A stretch of 64,000 bases of DNA from Rheinheimera pleomorphica (GTDB lineage Bacteria > Pseudomonadota > Gammaproteobacteria > Enterobacterales > Alteromonadaceae), in assembly GCF_011634895.1 (NCBI RefSeq), contig NZ_SIRR01000007.1:62001-126000 (forward strand). The letters are read 5' to 3'. Under the pieces are notes generated by a model that had not been told where the DNA came from, did not search any database, and saw nothing but the letters and a program-made list of their open reading frames with translations. Numbering within the stretch: the first letter of the stretch is position 1; every line of letters starts with the position of its first letter. The position numbers were made by a program, and so were the translations under genes. Positions 52,706 through 62,216 of this stretch are shown here, piece after piece.

Positions 52706-53215
52706 TTAGCTGCAGGGGCCGAGCCATTTTCCCTGCTGTTGCATAGTCATTTGCTGGGGTTTGCCGTTATGTGTGGTGTTAACCCGCAGCTGGCCTTCGT
52801 AGGCTTTGCGGTTAAGCAGGCGGAATTCACCTTCGCCTTTGCTAGGCGGTTTGGTATTGCACTGAAAGCTTATCTTAAAACTGCCATTTTGCTCAGTAAG
52901 CTGTTGCTGGCAGCCATCTTGTTGCGGTAGCTGGCCTTTAGCAATGTCGTCAGCACTTAAGCATACCTCTATACTGCCGCCATTCTGGCCAATCGCCATG
53001 CCCTGGCTTTGCATCATCGCTTCCATCATTTGCCGCTGCTGCGCCGGCATCGCTGCCAGCTGCTTTTGCATTTCGGCCATCGCCCGCTCTAACTCGCCGT
53101 CAGCACTTTGCAGGGTAAAACTGTGCTGCCAGCGGCCCGGCTCCATCTCCAGCGTTGGCGCCGCCAGTGTGGCGCTGCTGACGAACAAACTTAGCAGTAT
53201 TGCTGTTGCTTTCAT
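52706..53215 (-). CDS. DUF3617 periplasmic protein
   Basis: 169 residues with a signal peptide (ILLSLFVSSATLAA) and the DUF3617 layout: LEMEPGRWQHSFTLQ near the N-terminus, a Met/Gln-rich helix (LAAMPAQQRQMMEAMMQ), CLSADDIAKG, and CQQQLTEQNGSF. The family is common in proteobacteria; function is not established. Single gene. Confidence 0.87.
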   Translation of the reverse strand: MKATAILLSLFVSSATLAAPTLEMEPGRWQHSFTLQSADGELERAMAEMQKQLAAMPAQQRQMMEAMMQSQGMAIGQNGGSIEVCLSADDIAKGQLPQQDGCQQQLTEQNGSFKISFQCNTKPPSKGEGEFRLLNRKAYEGQLRVNTTHNGKPQQMTMQQQGKWLGPCS

Positions 53216-53276
53216 GCTTGGCTCCTTGTCGCACTAAATGCTGCTAACCATAGCTGGCCGGCAGCGGCTTTTCCAG

Positions 53277-54734
53277 TTAGCGACTGACACAGTTGACCAG
53301 TGTCTGATACTCATCAAAGGCAAAGTGATCGGTCATGCCGCTGATAAAATCCTGCAATAGCCGGCAGCGGTAGTACAGCTCTAAGGCGCTGTCCTGCGGC
53401 TTTAGCGCTGCGACGGCCAGTTGATAAGCCGCCAGATGTTTTTTCGGTAAACGGTGCGCCAGCCGTTGCGGCTGCGCCAACTGGTAACCCTGGTTTTGCA
53501 GCACCGCATTAAAATTGGCGCCGGACAGCTGCAGTAACGGCAGGTAGCTGTCGAGCACGCCGCTGATAATACGAAAGCCCTGCAGCTCCGGTGTTTCTAC
53601 CTCGGGCTGGTTAAACACAAACTGGCGCGCGACCTGTTTAAAGCTGCTGGTAATGGCATGGTACTGACTGTCATCTTCCAGCAGGGCACGGTTTAGCGTG
53701 CCGTGATACACAGCGGCGATATTATCGATAAACTGGGTGGCAGCGTGGCGCACCAGCGGGTGGATTAGCTTAACGCGCAGGCTGATAAAAAACGCTGAGG
53801 TTTTATTAATCGGCTCATCGCAGGCGCTTTGCATAGCGCTGTGTAACAAAGCCGCAAAACTTTCACTGCCGCCGCTGTGGGTGGCAATTAGCCGGCCTTG
53901 CGGCTCCAGCTGGCTAAATGCCCGGTTCAGCTCGGTTGCCAGTTGCTCAAGGCTAAGCAGACCTTTTTCTACCGCATCTTCAATATCCGCCAGACAATAG
54001 GAGATATCATCAGCCGCTTCCATAATATAGGTCAGCGGATGGCGGCAACCGGGTGCAATATCCAGCTGCTGCCATAACTGCGTTACCAGCTGGCGCTCGG
54101 CAAAATAGTAGCCCGGCTTTTTCTGCAAATAGCTCAGTGGCTGTTGTTTATCCGGCTTAGCGTCAGTCGCCAGCCGGGTGTATTTTAAAATGCAGGCCAG
54201 TTGCGAGTACGTCAGGTTCATCCGTTGCAGGCTATGTACCAGCCTTATCGCCTGGGCATTGCCTTCAAACTGCTTAAGTTCTGTGCTCAGGCCTGGCCAC
54301 TGTGGATCCTGTGTCAGGCCATGCTGCTGCGTCAGTGCTGGCAACGCCGCAGCAAACCAGGTGTTGATGGCCGTTTCGCCACTGTGGCCAAACGGCGGGT
54401 TACCAATATCGTGCAGCAGACAGGCCATTTCTACCAGCGACTCTATCGGCCGCTCCAGCTCGGTTAAACCGCATTCTGCCTGCTGCTCAGCGGATAATAA
54501 GCGAAAGATGGTTTGCACGATAAAACGGCCGCTTTGTTGCACTTCCAGCGAGTGGGTTAAACGGCTGCGCACAGCCGCATTACGCTCCAGTGGAAACACC
54601 TGGGTTTTTTGCTGTAAACGGCGCACGGCAGCTGATTGGATAATGCGGCCGCGGTCACTTTCCAGTGCCAGCTGCAACTCAGAGGTGCGGCTTTGTAGTG
54701 GCCGGTCGGCTTTAATTTTCAGGCGAAAATCCAT
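53277..54734 (-). CDS. dgt: Deoxyguanosinetriphosphate triphosphohydrolase
   Basis: 485 residues, HD-superfamily dNTPase close to E. coli Dgt: ESDRGRIIQSAAVRRLQQKT, FPLERNAAVRSRLTHSLEVQ and the catalytic CLLHDIGNPPFGHSGE, then FEGNAQAIRLVHSLQRMNLT and IMEAADDISYCLADIEDAVE. Splits dGTP to deoxyguanosine and triphosphate, influencing dNTP pools and phage resistance. Starts 2 bp after the HAD phosphatase gene's stop. Confidence 0.95.
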   Translation of the reverse strand: MDFRLKIKADRPLQSRTSELQLALESDRGRIIQSAAVRRLQQKTQVFPLERNAAVRSRLTHSLEVQQSGRFIVQTIFRLLSAEQQAECGLTELERPIESLVEMACLLHDIGNPPFGHSGETAINTWFAAALPALTQQHGLTQDPQWPGLSTELKQFEGNAQAIRLVHSLQRMNLTYSQLACILKYTRLATDAKPDKQQPLSYLQKKPGYYFAERQLVTQLWQQLDIAPGCRHPLTYIMEAADDISYCLADIEDAVEKGLLSLEQLATELNRAFSQLEPQGRLIATHSGGSESFAALLHSAMQSACDEPINKTSAFFISLRVKLIHPLVRHAATQFIDNIAAVYHGTLNRALLEDDSQYHAITSSFKQVARQFVFNQPEVETPELQGFRIISGVLDSYLPLLQLSGANFNAVLQNQGYQLAQPQRLAHRLPKKHLAAYQLAVAALKPQDSALELYYRCRLLQDFISGMTDHFAFDEYQTLVNCVSR

Positions 54735-54736
54735 GC

Positions 54737-55396
54737 TTAGTCCCTGCTGTTAATAAACTGCGGCAAATCAAACTCGCTGAAACAGCGGATTTTATGATCG
54801 GCTATGTCAAATTTACTATGCTGCCATTCATGCGCAGCCGGTATAGCAATAACGGTCATGCCGGCGGCTTTGGCAGCGGTTACGCCAGCGAATGAGTCTT
54901 CAAATACCAGGCAATCTTGTGGTGAAACGTTCAGCTTTTCGGCTGCTAACAGGTAGATATCCGGTGCCGGTTTGCCTTGTTTTACCAGCTCCAGATGGCA
55001 ATGCGCATTAAAGTAATGACAGATTTGCAGTCGCTGCAAAGTGGTATCAAGCAGTTGCTTTGGTGAATTAGTGGCAACCGCCATTTTAAGCTGCTGTGAG
55101 GCAATGCTATCAAGTAAGGCTGGCAAGCCGGTTTTGGCTTCGCCATTTGCAGCGATGCCGCTGGCCACAAAGTCGATGATATGCTGATGCACCTGTTGCT
55201 CATCCGGGCCGGGCCAGGGCTGGTGCTGATACCAGTGCGCAATAACGCTGGCGGTAGTCAGGCCTGTGCTTTGTAATAGAGGCGGTCGGTTAAAATCAAC
55301 CCCAAGGCCGCCTAAAATAACCTGCTCGGCCTGGTTCCATAACGGCTCTGAGTCAATCAGCACGCCGTCCATATCAAAAATAACTGCCTGAAACAC
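54737..55396 (-). CDS. HAD-family sugar/hexitol phosphatase (YniC/HxpB-like)
   Basis: 219 residues from GTG 55396, chosen because GGAGG lies just before it; a longer frame to 55432 adds unrelated residues. Motif I FDMDGVLIDSEP, motif II VATNSP, Lys in VKQGKPAPDIYL, motif III VFEDSFAGVTAAKAAGM are all present. Small cap domain of the beta-phosphoglucomutase/2-deoxyglucose-6-P phosphatase type. Co-transcribed with dgt. Confidence 0.92.
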   Translation of the reverse strand: MFQAVIFDMDGVLIDSEPLWNQAEQVILGGLGVDFNRPPLLQSTGLTTASVIAHWYQHQPWPGPDEQQVHQHIIDFVASGIAANGEAKTGLPALLDSIASQQLKMAVATNSPKQLLDTTLQRLQICHYFNAHCHLELVKQGKPAPDIYLLAAEKLNVSPQDCLVFEDSFAGVTAAKAAGMTVIAIPAAHEWQHSKFDIADHKIRCFSEFDLPQFINSRD

Positions 55397-55488
55397 ATAG
55401 CCTCCGCATTTTCTACGGCAAAACAGCAGCATAACACGCTGTTGACAGCGATTCAGCCTGTTGGCATACAGGCTTTGCGTGAAGCGGC

Positions 55489-57546
55489 TTATTTAAGGTT
55501 CAGACGATAAATATCGCCATCTGCAGCCTGACGTTGTACTAGCAATAGCGACTGACCAACTAATTGGAACTGGTGCACAAAGTCGTCGCGTGCTGGCCAA
55601 ATTAACTGCTGGGTGTTATCTGACAGGCGGTAACGCCAGATACCGGCCATGTCTTTGCCCACGCTCAGTGCTGGTCGGTAATACACAATGTTGTCGGCGT
55701 TAAGCTGCCAATTTAACCAGTTTACTTTGTCAAAGTCGTTAATCAATAATCGTTCTTCGGCGGTATCAAGATTGCGTAACCACAGACCATCCTGATGATA
55801 CTTGCTGTAAAACAGCTGATTTCCCCTCATCACACCGCTGTAACCGCCGGTCGTTGTTAGTTGACGGTGATGTTGCGTCAGCGGGTTGAAATACCATAGT
55901 TGCCAGTCACCGGACATTGAACTGCTATACAGAATGCCGCCGTTATCATCGGGATAGACGTTGAACACTTTTCGCTCCGGCGGCAGAATTTGTTCTGTAT
56001 CTCCGGTTTCACTGTCAACCCGGTAGGCGGCAAATTGTTGGCTGTAAAACAGGTAACGGCTGTCTGCAGACCAGCTGAGACGCACAAAACCGGGTGTTGG
56101 CTGAATATCAGCCAGTAAGCGAGGGGGCTGGTTATCACGACTTAGCCAAAGTTGGTATGGGCCCAACCGGGTACTCAAAAATGCCAGCTTTTTCTGGTCT
56201 GGTGCTAAACGCGGCATTGCATCATGCCGGCTGCTATTGTGCATAGCAGTGGCACTGTCGCTTGTCAGGTGGTATTGCCAGATGTCGCCATATTGCCGGC
56301 TGACGGCGTAGTATAGTTGGCCGTTTTGCAACAATACCGAGTTAATATAGTCTCCGGCATGATGCAGTAAACTAAGCTGTTTGCTGGATAAATCGAAGCG
56401 ATATAGCTGTTCCGAACTGGCCAGGATCAAATGTTGCTCTGACTGCCAGACCATCGCCTGAACTGCGATAGGTAAAATAATGCTGTTTAACTGTTGCAAG
56501 GTGTCGCGCTCAAATAGCATCAATGTGGTCTGTTGGGCGGACTTATAGCGAGCGATAGCGAACTGCTTAAGGTCAGCCGACAATGCCATTGCGATGTCGC
56601 CGTTGCTGGCTATGATATCTGGGTTCAGACTGAGCTGTGTATGCTGCTTATTGGCAAAATTATAGAAATACCATTGATAGGGCTTACTTTTGTCTTGGCG
56701 CTGGCGGTAGTAAAGGCCGCTTTGATCGGGGCTCCAGAATAATTTGAGCTGACTGTCTGCCGTACAGTTGAACAGTGGGCTTAGCTGCTGCAGGCTGATA
56801 CTGTCGTTAAGCTTAGTCAGTGCGATCTGGCAAGATGCATCCTGCAGGCGCGCCGCTATGTGCTCTCCGTCAGGACTGATTGCAGCAAAGTTAAGCTGTG
56901 TCGGTATTTCTATCTGTTTGATCAAGTCGCCGTGTTGCAGTGTCAGTTCAGAACGCTGTTGATGGTAATGAAAATAGAGCAGCTTTGTATCGTTGCTGCC
57001 GGTTAAATTGTATTCTAAGCCTGGCAGGCTGCTAACCGGTACCGCAGTCAGCGGCGGTGGCTTTGTCGTTGGCGAATAGAGCCAAAACAACGTGATTATA
57101 CATGTTAATAATATAAACCCAGGCAAAAGCAGGTAGCGCCGCAGTGGCCTAAGCGGCCTGGTCAATATAGTTGCTGTTTCAGCTGTTTCAGGTAGAGGAC
57201 AGCCGTTAATCTCGAGTCTATAGCCACTTTTATTTAGGGTGTGTACCACCATCTGGCCTGGCAGCAACTGCGCAAAAGCTTTTCGTAATTGAGATATTGC
57301 CCTTTGCACTGCACTGTCGCTAACAATCCGTCCTTGCCAAACGTGGTTAAGCAACTGTTGGTGGCTGGCAAAGTGGTCCGGTGATACTAGCAAATAACAC
57401 AGCAGGGCGCAGACTTTGGGCTCAAGTGTCAGTGTGTTTTGCTGATCGCTGAGTTGGCGTAGCTGGCTATCAAACGTCAGTCCGGCAAGCTGCCAGTAGC
57501 GGGGCATAGTGTCCGGGGTATATTGTTCAGCGCTGGCGGACGGCAT
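55489..57546 (-). CDS. CadC/ToxR-like membrane-bound regulator with beta-propeller sensor
   Basis: 685 residues. N-terminal winged helix of the Trans_reg_C type (LTLEPKVCALLCYLLVSPDH, RAISQLRKAFAQL), one transmembrane helix (LLLPGFILLTCIITLFWLYS) and a long periplasmic domain of TolB/WD40-like blades (DAMPRLAPDQKKLAFLSTR, RLSWSADSRYLFYSQQF). Such one-component regulators bind DNA from the membrane and sense periplasmic signals. The divergent esterase at 57653, 106 bp away, is the obvious candidate target. Confidence 0.93.
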   Translation of the reverse strand: MPSASAEQYTPDTMPRYWQLAGLTFDSQLRQLSDQQNTLTLEPKVCALLCYLLVSPDHFASHQQLLNHVWQGRIVSDSAVQRAISQLRKAFAQLLPGQMVVHTLNKSGYRLEINGCPLPETAETATILTRPLRPLRRYLLLPGFILLTCIITLFWLYSPTTKPPPLTAVPVSSLPGLEYNLTGSNDTKLLYFHYHQQRSELTLQHGDLIKQIEIPTQLNFAAISPDGEHIAARLQDASCQIALTKLNDSISLQQLSPLFNCTADSQLKLFWSPDQSGLYYRQRQDKSKPYQWYFYNFANKQHTQLSLNPDIIASNGDIAMALSADLKQFAIARYKSAQQTTLMLFERDTLQQLNSIILPIAVQAMVWQSEQHLILASSEQLYRFDLSSKQLSLLHHAGDYINSVLLQNGQLYYAVSRQYGDIWQYHLTSDSATAMHNSSRHDAMPRLAPDQKKLAFLSTRLGPYQLWLSRDNQPPRLLADIQPTPGFVRLSWSADSRYLFYSQQFAAYRVDSETGDTEQILPPERKVFNVYPDDNGGILYSSSMSGDWQLWYFNPLTQHHRQLTTTGGYSGVMRGNQLFYSKYHQDGLWLRNLDTAEERLLINDFDKVNWLNWQLNADNIVYYRPALSVGKDMAGIWRYRLSDNTQQLIWPARDDFVHQFQLVGQSLLLVQRQAADGDIYRLNLK

Positions 57547-57652
57547 CAGTGAATCCTCAGGAAATCATCAGCATTTATGGCATAGATTTGAAGTAAATTG
57601 TGTTTAAGTATGCGCTGGCTTGACATAATTAACATGGTAGGAACATAGGAAC

Positions 57653-58498
57653 ATGAAACCGGCTTACAATTTTGTTGCAATACTTTGCTTGGCAATGCTG
57701 ACATTAACAGGCTGTAATTCATCTGACAACTCTGATACTGCCGTTGCGGCTGATGATAGGTGGGTAGAACTGGGCGAGCGTCAATATTTGTTAGCACTGC
57801 CACAGTCGTTTGACGAAAATAAAATTTATCCGCTAATAATGGCGTTTCATTTTTCTGGCGGCAGTGCAACAGCAATGGCGCAGCTAACACGGCTACATAA
57901 ACTGAGCGACGATTACATAGTGGTGTACCCACAAGCCCAGGTAGAAGAATGGAATGAAGGTTGTGATTGTAATAAGCCTGCCCGACTGAAAATTGATGAT
58001 GTTGGTTTTGTTGATGCGATACTGGCTGACATGGCTGCACGATATAAGGTTGACCCTGATAGGGTTTTTGCCACCGGCTATTCGCAAGGCGGGCTTTTTG
58101 TGCAAAATTTAGCCTGCAAGCGCAGTGATGTATTTAGAGCAGTTGCAGTAGTGTCAGCGCCCATGTCAATGCAGCTGGCGAGCAATTGTGCGCCAACTAA
58201 CCCGATTTCTGTGCTTATGATCCATGCCGCTAATGACGAGGTGCTGCCATTTAACGGTCTGGCCCATAGTAACTTTGGCCTCATTGGCTCTGTTGAAGCC
58301 GCTCAGCTGTGGGCAGCGCATAATCAACTGCAACTGGACTCAGAATGGCAGCATTTAGCTGATGATATCAGGTTGCGCTCATCGGATGGCACTGATTACA
58401 AAGTAACTCTGTATAGCCCGGCAACCGGCGGTCACAGTTGGGGCTTTGCCGGTCTGGACAGTTCGGAAGAAGTGCTGGCGTTCTTCGCCGGTCATTAG
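57653..58498 (+). CDS. PHB-depolymerase/LpqC-like secreted esterase (lipoprotein)
   Basis: 281 residues with lipobox (LAMLTLTGCNSS). Alpha/beta hydrolase with the nucleophile motif FATGYSQGGLF, a region of YPLIMAFHFSGGSATAM (oxyanion hole) and the late GGHSWGFAG carrying the catalytic His. This is the polyhydroxybutyrate-depolymerase/feruloyl-esterase family. WNEGCDCNKPARLKIDDVGF is the characteristic segment before the nucleophile. Divergent from the CadC-like regulator. Confidence 0.9.
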   Translation: MKPAYNFVAILCLAMLTLTGCNSSDNSDTAVAADDRWVELGERQYLLALPQSFDENKIYPLIMAFHFSGGSATAMAQLTRLHKLSDDYIVVYPQAQVEEWNEGCDCNKPARLKIDDVGFVDAILADMAARYKVDPDRVFATGYSQGGLFVQNLACKRSDVFRAVAVVSAPMSMQLASNCAPTNPISVLMIHAANDEVLPFNGLAHSNFGLIGSVEAAQLWAAHNQLQLDSEWQHLADDIRLRSSDGTDYKVTLYSPATGGHSWGFAGLDSSEEVLAFFAGH

Positions 58499-58514
58499 AT
58501 GCAGCACAACGCCG

Positions 58515-59111
58515 TTACAACCAGCCTTTTTGCCGGGCAATGCGGGCAGCATCAATGCGGTTGGCGGCATTAAGTTTGCTGATGGCTTCGGATAGATAAT
58601 TGCGCGCAGTACCCTCGGCAATATACAGCGCGGCAGCAATGTCGCTGGTGCTGTGGCCATCGGCGGCCAGGCGAAGCGCCTGACGCTCTTTCTCCGTTAG
58701 CGGGTCTTGCTCACCCAGCGAATTTAACAGCAGCTCGCTATCTATTACCCGCTTACCGGTCATCACCTGGTTAATCGCGCTAACCAATTGATCCACTGGC
58801 GCATCTTTTAATAAAAAACCGCCGACGCCGGCATCAATGGCCCGTTTCACATAACCAGCCCGGCCAAAGGTGGTGATAATCACCACTTTTGTTGGCTGTT
58901 TCTGTTGTTGTATATATTGCGCCAGCTCAATGCCTGTTTTGCCCGGCATTTCTATATCGCTAAGCAGCAAGTCAAATGGCTGCTGCTTTAACTGTTGCAA
59001 GGCTGCCGTGCCGTCTGCGGCTTCAGTAACCTGAAAATCAGCTTCAAGGCGTAGCAAACTGGCCAGTGCGGTACGCACCATGGCCTGATCTTCAGCCAGT
59101 AAAATCTTCAT
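58515..59111 (-). CDS. NarL/DesR-like response regulator
   Basis: 198 residues. Receiver with acidic pocket (LLAEDQAM), phospho-acceptor Asp in LLLSDIEMPGKTG and Lys in LLKDAPVDQLV; LuxR-type HTH LTEKERQALRLAADGHSTSD with YIAEGTARNYLSEAI. Overlaps its kinase gene by four bases (ATGA). In DesKR-like systems the regulator often controls an adjacent ABC-2 exporter, here at 61296-62956. Confidence 0.95.
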   Translation of the reverse strand: MKILLAEDQAMVRTALASLLRLEADFQVTEAADGTAALQQLKQQPFDLLLSDIEMPGKTGIELAQYIQQQKQPTKVVIITTFGRAGYVKRAIDAGVGGFLLKDAPVDQLVSAINQVMTGKRVIDSELLLNSLGEQDPLTEKERQALRLAADGHSTSDIAAALYIAEGTARNYLSEAISKLNAANRIDAARIARQKGWL

Positions 59112-60184
59112 TGTGCGCTCTCCTGCAATGGCAGCCCAATACAGGCTGTTAAGCCGTCCTGTTGTTGTAATGTCAGGGTAGCTCCTATCGCCGCTAACCT
59201 TTCGCGCAGCCCGGTAATGCCGTTACCTTCTTTAATCTCTTCAGTTTGACCGTTGTCGCTAAGGCAAACGCTAAAGCTGGTGCCTTGCTGCATAAAATGC
59301 AGGCTGCAACTGTCACCTTTGCTGTGGCGAATCACATTAGTCACCAGTTCTGTTAGCGCCAGTATTAAGGCGGTTTCACGCCGGCTATCGAGTGTGGGCA
59401 GTTCGCCTTGCAATTCAGCCTGAAAACCCGCATCACGCAGCCGGCTTAGCAGCTTATGCACTTCGGCTGCCAGGCCCTGATGTTTATAGCCCGACACACT
59501 CTGGCGCACCTGACCTAACGCTTCACGGGCAATCTGGCTCAATTCACTCAGCTGCTGTTGTGCCGCCTCGGCTTGCTGGCGCGCTAGCAGCTTTTCTGCC
59601 AAATCGGCTTTCAAAATAATACTGGATAAGGTGTGGCCGAGTATATCGTGCAAATCGCGGCCAATGCGTTCACGTTCAACCATGGTGGCCAACTGCTTAA
59701 TTTCATCTTCGCTTTTGTGCTCGGCCAGTCGGTGCCGTTGTTTTGCTTGTTCTGCCCGGCCTAAAAAGCTTACCGCCAATACGACAGGGATGCCCATAAC
59801 AAGAAACATATTCCAGTGAATGGTCAGAGTGAGCTTTAATAAGACGAGTAACGCTATCATCAGTGCCATTAACAACAAATAACGCCGCAGCGGGTAAGCA
59901 AAACCGATAAAAAAGCTGGCATAGGCAAACATGGAAATTGAGCCGGAATTTACCGGGGTAATTAACGCCGCCACCAGCACGATACCGGCAATGGGCCAAT
60001 GCATCTCGCTACGTCGGCTGCGATAGGCCCAGAAATAGCAGACTAAAAACAGTAACAAGGCCGCAGCCATACTCAGGTACTGCCATACGGCAAAACGCAT
60101 ACTTACCAGCGGAATAAAATAAAAAATCAGGTTTATCAGATAAACCCAGCTCAGTTTGCTCTCCAGCTTGTCGTACGGTTGCAT
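59108..60184 (-). CDS. DesK-like HisKA_3 sensor kinase
   Basis: 358 residues: about five membrane helices (LINLIFYFIPLVSMRFAVWQ to ILLVLLKLTLTIHWNMFL), a linker coiled coil, then ERERIGRDLHDILGHTLSSI with the phospho-His, and HATPase_c with LTELVTNVIRHSKGD and GNGITGLRERL. The DesK family senses membrane fluidity or membrane-active compounds. Partner of the regulator at 58515. Confidence 0.93.
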   Translation of the reverse strand: MQPYDKLESKLSWVYLINLIFYFIPLVSMRFAVWQYLSMAAALLLFLVCYFWAYRSRRSEMHWPIAGIVLVAALITPVNSGSISMFAYASFFIGFAYPLRRYLLLMALMIALLVLLKLTLTIHWNMFLVMGIPVVLAVSFLGRAEQAKQRHRLAEHKSEDEIKQLATMVERERIGRDLHDILGHTLSSIILKADLAEKLLARQQAEAAQQQLSELSQIAREALGQVRQSVSGYKHQGLAAEVHKLLSRLRDAGFQAELQGELPTLDSRRETALILALTELVTNVIRHSKGDSCSLHFMQQGTSFSVCLSDNGQTEEIKEGNGITGLRERLAAIGATLTLQQQDGLTACIGLPLQESAQ

Positions 60185-60372
60185 CCGTTTCTCCTGCTAT
60201 TGCCTGCCCACCAGTGTAATCAGCTTGCCCCTTAGTGCGCCAGTGACAAAGGTCATATTCCAGCATGACAGTTGTCAGGCGCAATTGTTGACAACTGCCA
60301 GCTGTGTCGCTGCGCCCCAACACCTACACTGGCCACAACAAAACGCACTCAACCACACAAGGGGTCATCATT

Positions 60373-61299
60373 ATGAAAACATTCAACATCAGTATCCGCA
60401 CGTTAGTATTGGCACTGGGTTTAGGCAGCGGTTTGGTCAGCCAGCCGGCCACAGCACAAGTGCAACCTGTTGCCAGTGCACAACAAGCACAGCATGCCTG
60501 CAACTGCTTTAACGTTGAGGTGGTTGGCCAGGGCCCGGCGGTCATTCTTATACCCGGGCTGGCGTCATCCGGCACAGTGTGGCAAAGCACGGTAGATGCA
60601 TTAAAAGCCGATTATCAGCTGCATATTTTTACCCTGGCTGGGTTTGCCGGTGTGGCGCCTATTCCGATGCAAAATTGGGGCGAGGGTTATCTGCCTTTAC
60701 AACAGCACGCCATTTTGCGCTATATCCGCGAGCAGCAGTTGGATAAGCCAGTGGTAATTGGCCACTCGCTGGGCGGGTATTTGGCGCTGGCACTGGCCGC
60801 AACCGCGCCAGAGCAGATAGGCGCAGCGATAAATGTCGATGGTTTACCGGCCCTGGGCGCACTCTTTGCCGCCAACCAGGCCAATAACAGCGGCGATACT
60901 CAGCAGCCTCAAGGTAGCTTTGACCCGATGGCCATGGCGAAAAGTATGGCCAACAACGAGCAATGGCAGCAGCGCATCGTGGCTGATATGTATCGCTCGG
61001 ACGGCATGACCTCTGGCCGGGTAATGGGTGAGCTGATGCGGGCAGATTTACGGCCACAGCTGGCGAATATTAGTGTGCCTGTATTAACCCTGGGGGCGCT
61101 GCAGCATGGCGCACCGTACAGCACACCTGAGCAAGTGCAGGCAAATTACGAACAGCAGCTTGCCAATGCTCCGGCGCAATATCATCGCTTCGCTTTTGCG
61201 CCTGATGCTAAGCACTTTATTATGGCCGACGCTCCGGACTGGTTGAATCAGCAGATAGTGCAGTTTTTACAACAGCAGATTGGCGGAGGTGCAAAATGA
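60373..61299 (+). CDS. Secreted alpha/beta hydrolase
   Basis: 308 residues from ATG 60373 behind AAGGGGTCATC; upstream frame is non-homologous. Signal peptide (LVLALGLGSGLVSQPATAQ). Oxyanion segment VILIPGLASSGTVWQ, nucleophile GHSLGGYLALALA, acid/His near the C-terminus (FAPDAKHFIMADAP). The ABC ATPase start overlaps its stop by four bases, so it is the first gene of a three-gene operon facing away from the DesKR pair. It might hydrolyse a compound that the exporter also handles. Confidence 0.87.
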   Translation: MKTFNISIRTLVLALGLGSGLVSQPATAQVQPVASAQQAQHACNCFNVEVVGQGPAVILIPGLASSGTVWQSTVDALKADYQLHIFTLAGFAGVAPIPMQNWGEGYLPLQQHAILRYIREQQLDKPVVIGHSLGGYLALALAATAPEQIGAAINVDGLPALGALFAANQANNSGDTQQPQGSFDPMAMAKSMANNEQWQQRIVADMYRSDGMTSGRVMGELMRADLRPQLANISVPVLTLGALQHGAPYSTPEQVQANYEQQLANAPAQYHRFAFAPDAKHFIMADAPDWLNQQIVQFLQQQIGGGAK

Positions 61300-62216
61300 T
61301 ACAGCAACCGCTACAAGTAACAGGCCTGATAAAACGTTATGGTGCTAACACTGTGCTGGCCGGCGTTGATATTAGCGTCGCAGCCGGTGAGGTGCTGTGT
61401 ATTCTCGGTCCGAATGGTGCCGGCAAAACCACGCTGATCTCAGCCATCTTAGGCTTAGTAAACGCCGATGGCGGCGAAATACGCCTGTTTGATCAGCTGC
61501 TATCGGGCAGTCAGCGTAGTGTTGCGCTGCGTCAGCAGCTGGGCGTAATGCTGCAAATCGGCAGCTTAAGCGCCAATTTAACCGTATTTGAACAGTGCAA
61601 TTTGTTTAGCAGCTACTACCAGCAAGGTTATAGCGCTGCCGAGTTGGTGCAACTGGCCGGGCTTTCGCAACACAGCCAACAGCGCTTTGGTCGCTTATCG
61701 GGTGGCCAGAAACAACGGTTATTGTTTGCCTTAGCACTGGCTGGTAAGCCTAAACTGCTGTTTTTGGATGAGCCAACACTGGGCATGGATGTCGAGGCTC
61801 GGCGTATTTTATGGCAGCAGGTTAAGCAGCTGCAGCAGCAAGGTGTTGCTATAGTGCTGACCACCCATTATCTGGAAGAGGCCGAACAACTGGCCGATCG
61901 TATTGCGGTATTACACCTAGGCAGCATTGTTGCTAATGGCAGCCCCGCTGAGCTAAAAGCCTTAACCCAGTACAAGGTTATCAGTTGTCGCAGCACATTA
62001 ACGGATGAGGCTCTACTCGCGCTGCCGGGTGTATTGCAGCTGCAACGGGACAAAGATATGGTTCGCCTGCAAAGCAGCCAGGCTGAGCAAAGCGTTAAGG
62101 CACTGTTGTTGGCAGACCACAATGTCAGTCAGTTAGAAGTGCAACCTGTGGCACTGGAGCAGGCGTTTTTACAACTTACCCAAACTCACAGCACACCACA
62201 GGAGCGCGCCGCATGA
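61296..62216 (+). CDS. ABC transporter ATPase (DrrA/CcmA-like)
   Basis: 306 residues. Walker A LGPNGAGKTTLI, signature LSGGQKQRL, Walker B LLFLDEPTLGMDVEAR, switch LTTHYLEEAEQLADR, and a C-terminal extension typical of drug/antibiotic ABC-2 exporters. Overlaps the hydrolase upstream and the permease downstream by four bases each. Confidence 0.94.
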   Translation: MIQQPLQVTGLIKRYGANTVLAGVDISVAAGEVLCILGPNGAGKTTLISAILGLVNADGGEIRLFDQLLSGSQRSVALRQQLGVMLQIGSLSANLTVFEQCNLFSSYYQQGYSAAELVQLAGLSQHSQQRFGRLSGGQKQRLLFALALAGKPKLLFLDEPTLGMDVEARRILWQQVKQLQQQGVAIVLTTHYLEEAEQLADRIAVLHLGSIVANGSPAELKALTQYKVISCRSTLTDEALLALPGVLQLQRDKDMVRLQSSQAEQSVKALLLADHNVSQLEVQPVALEQAFLQLTQTHSTPQERAA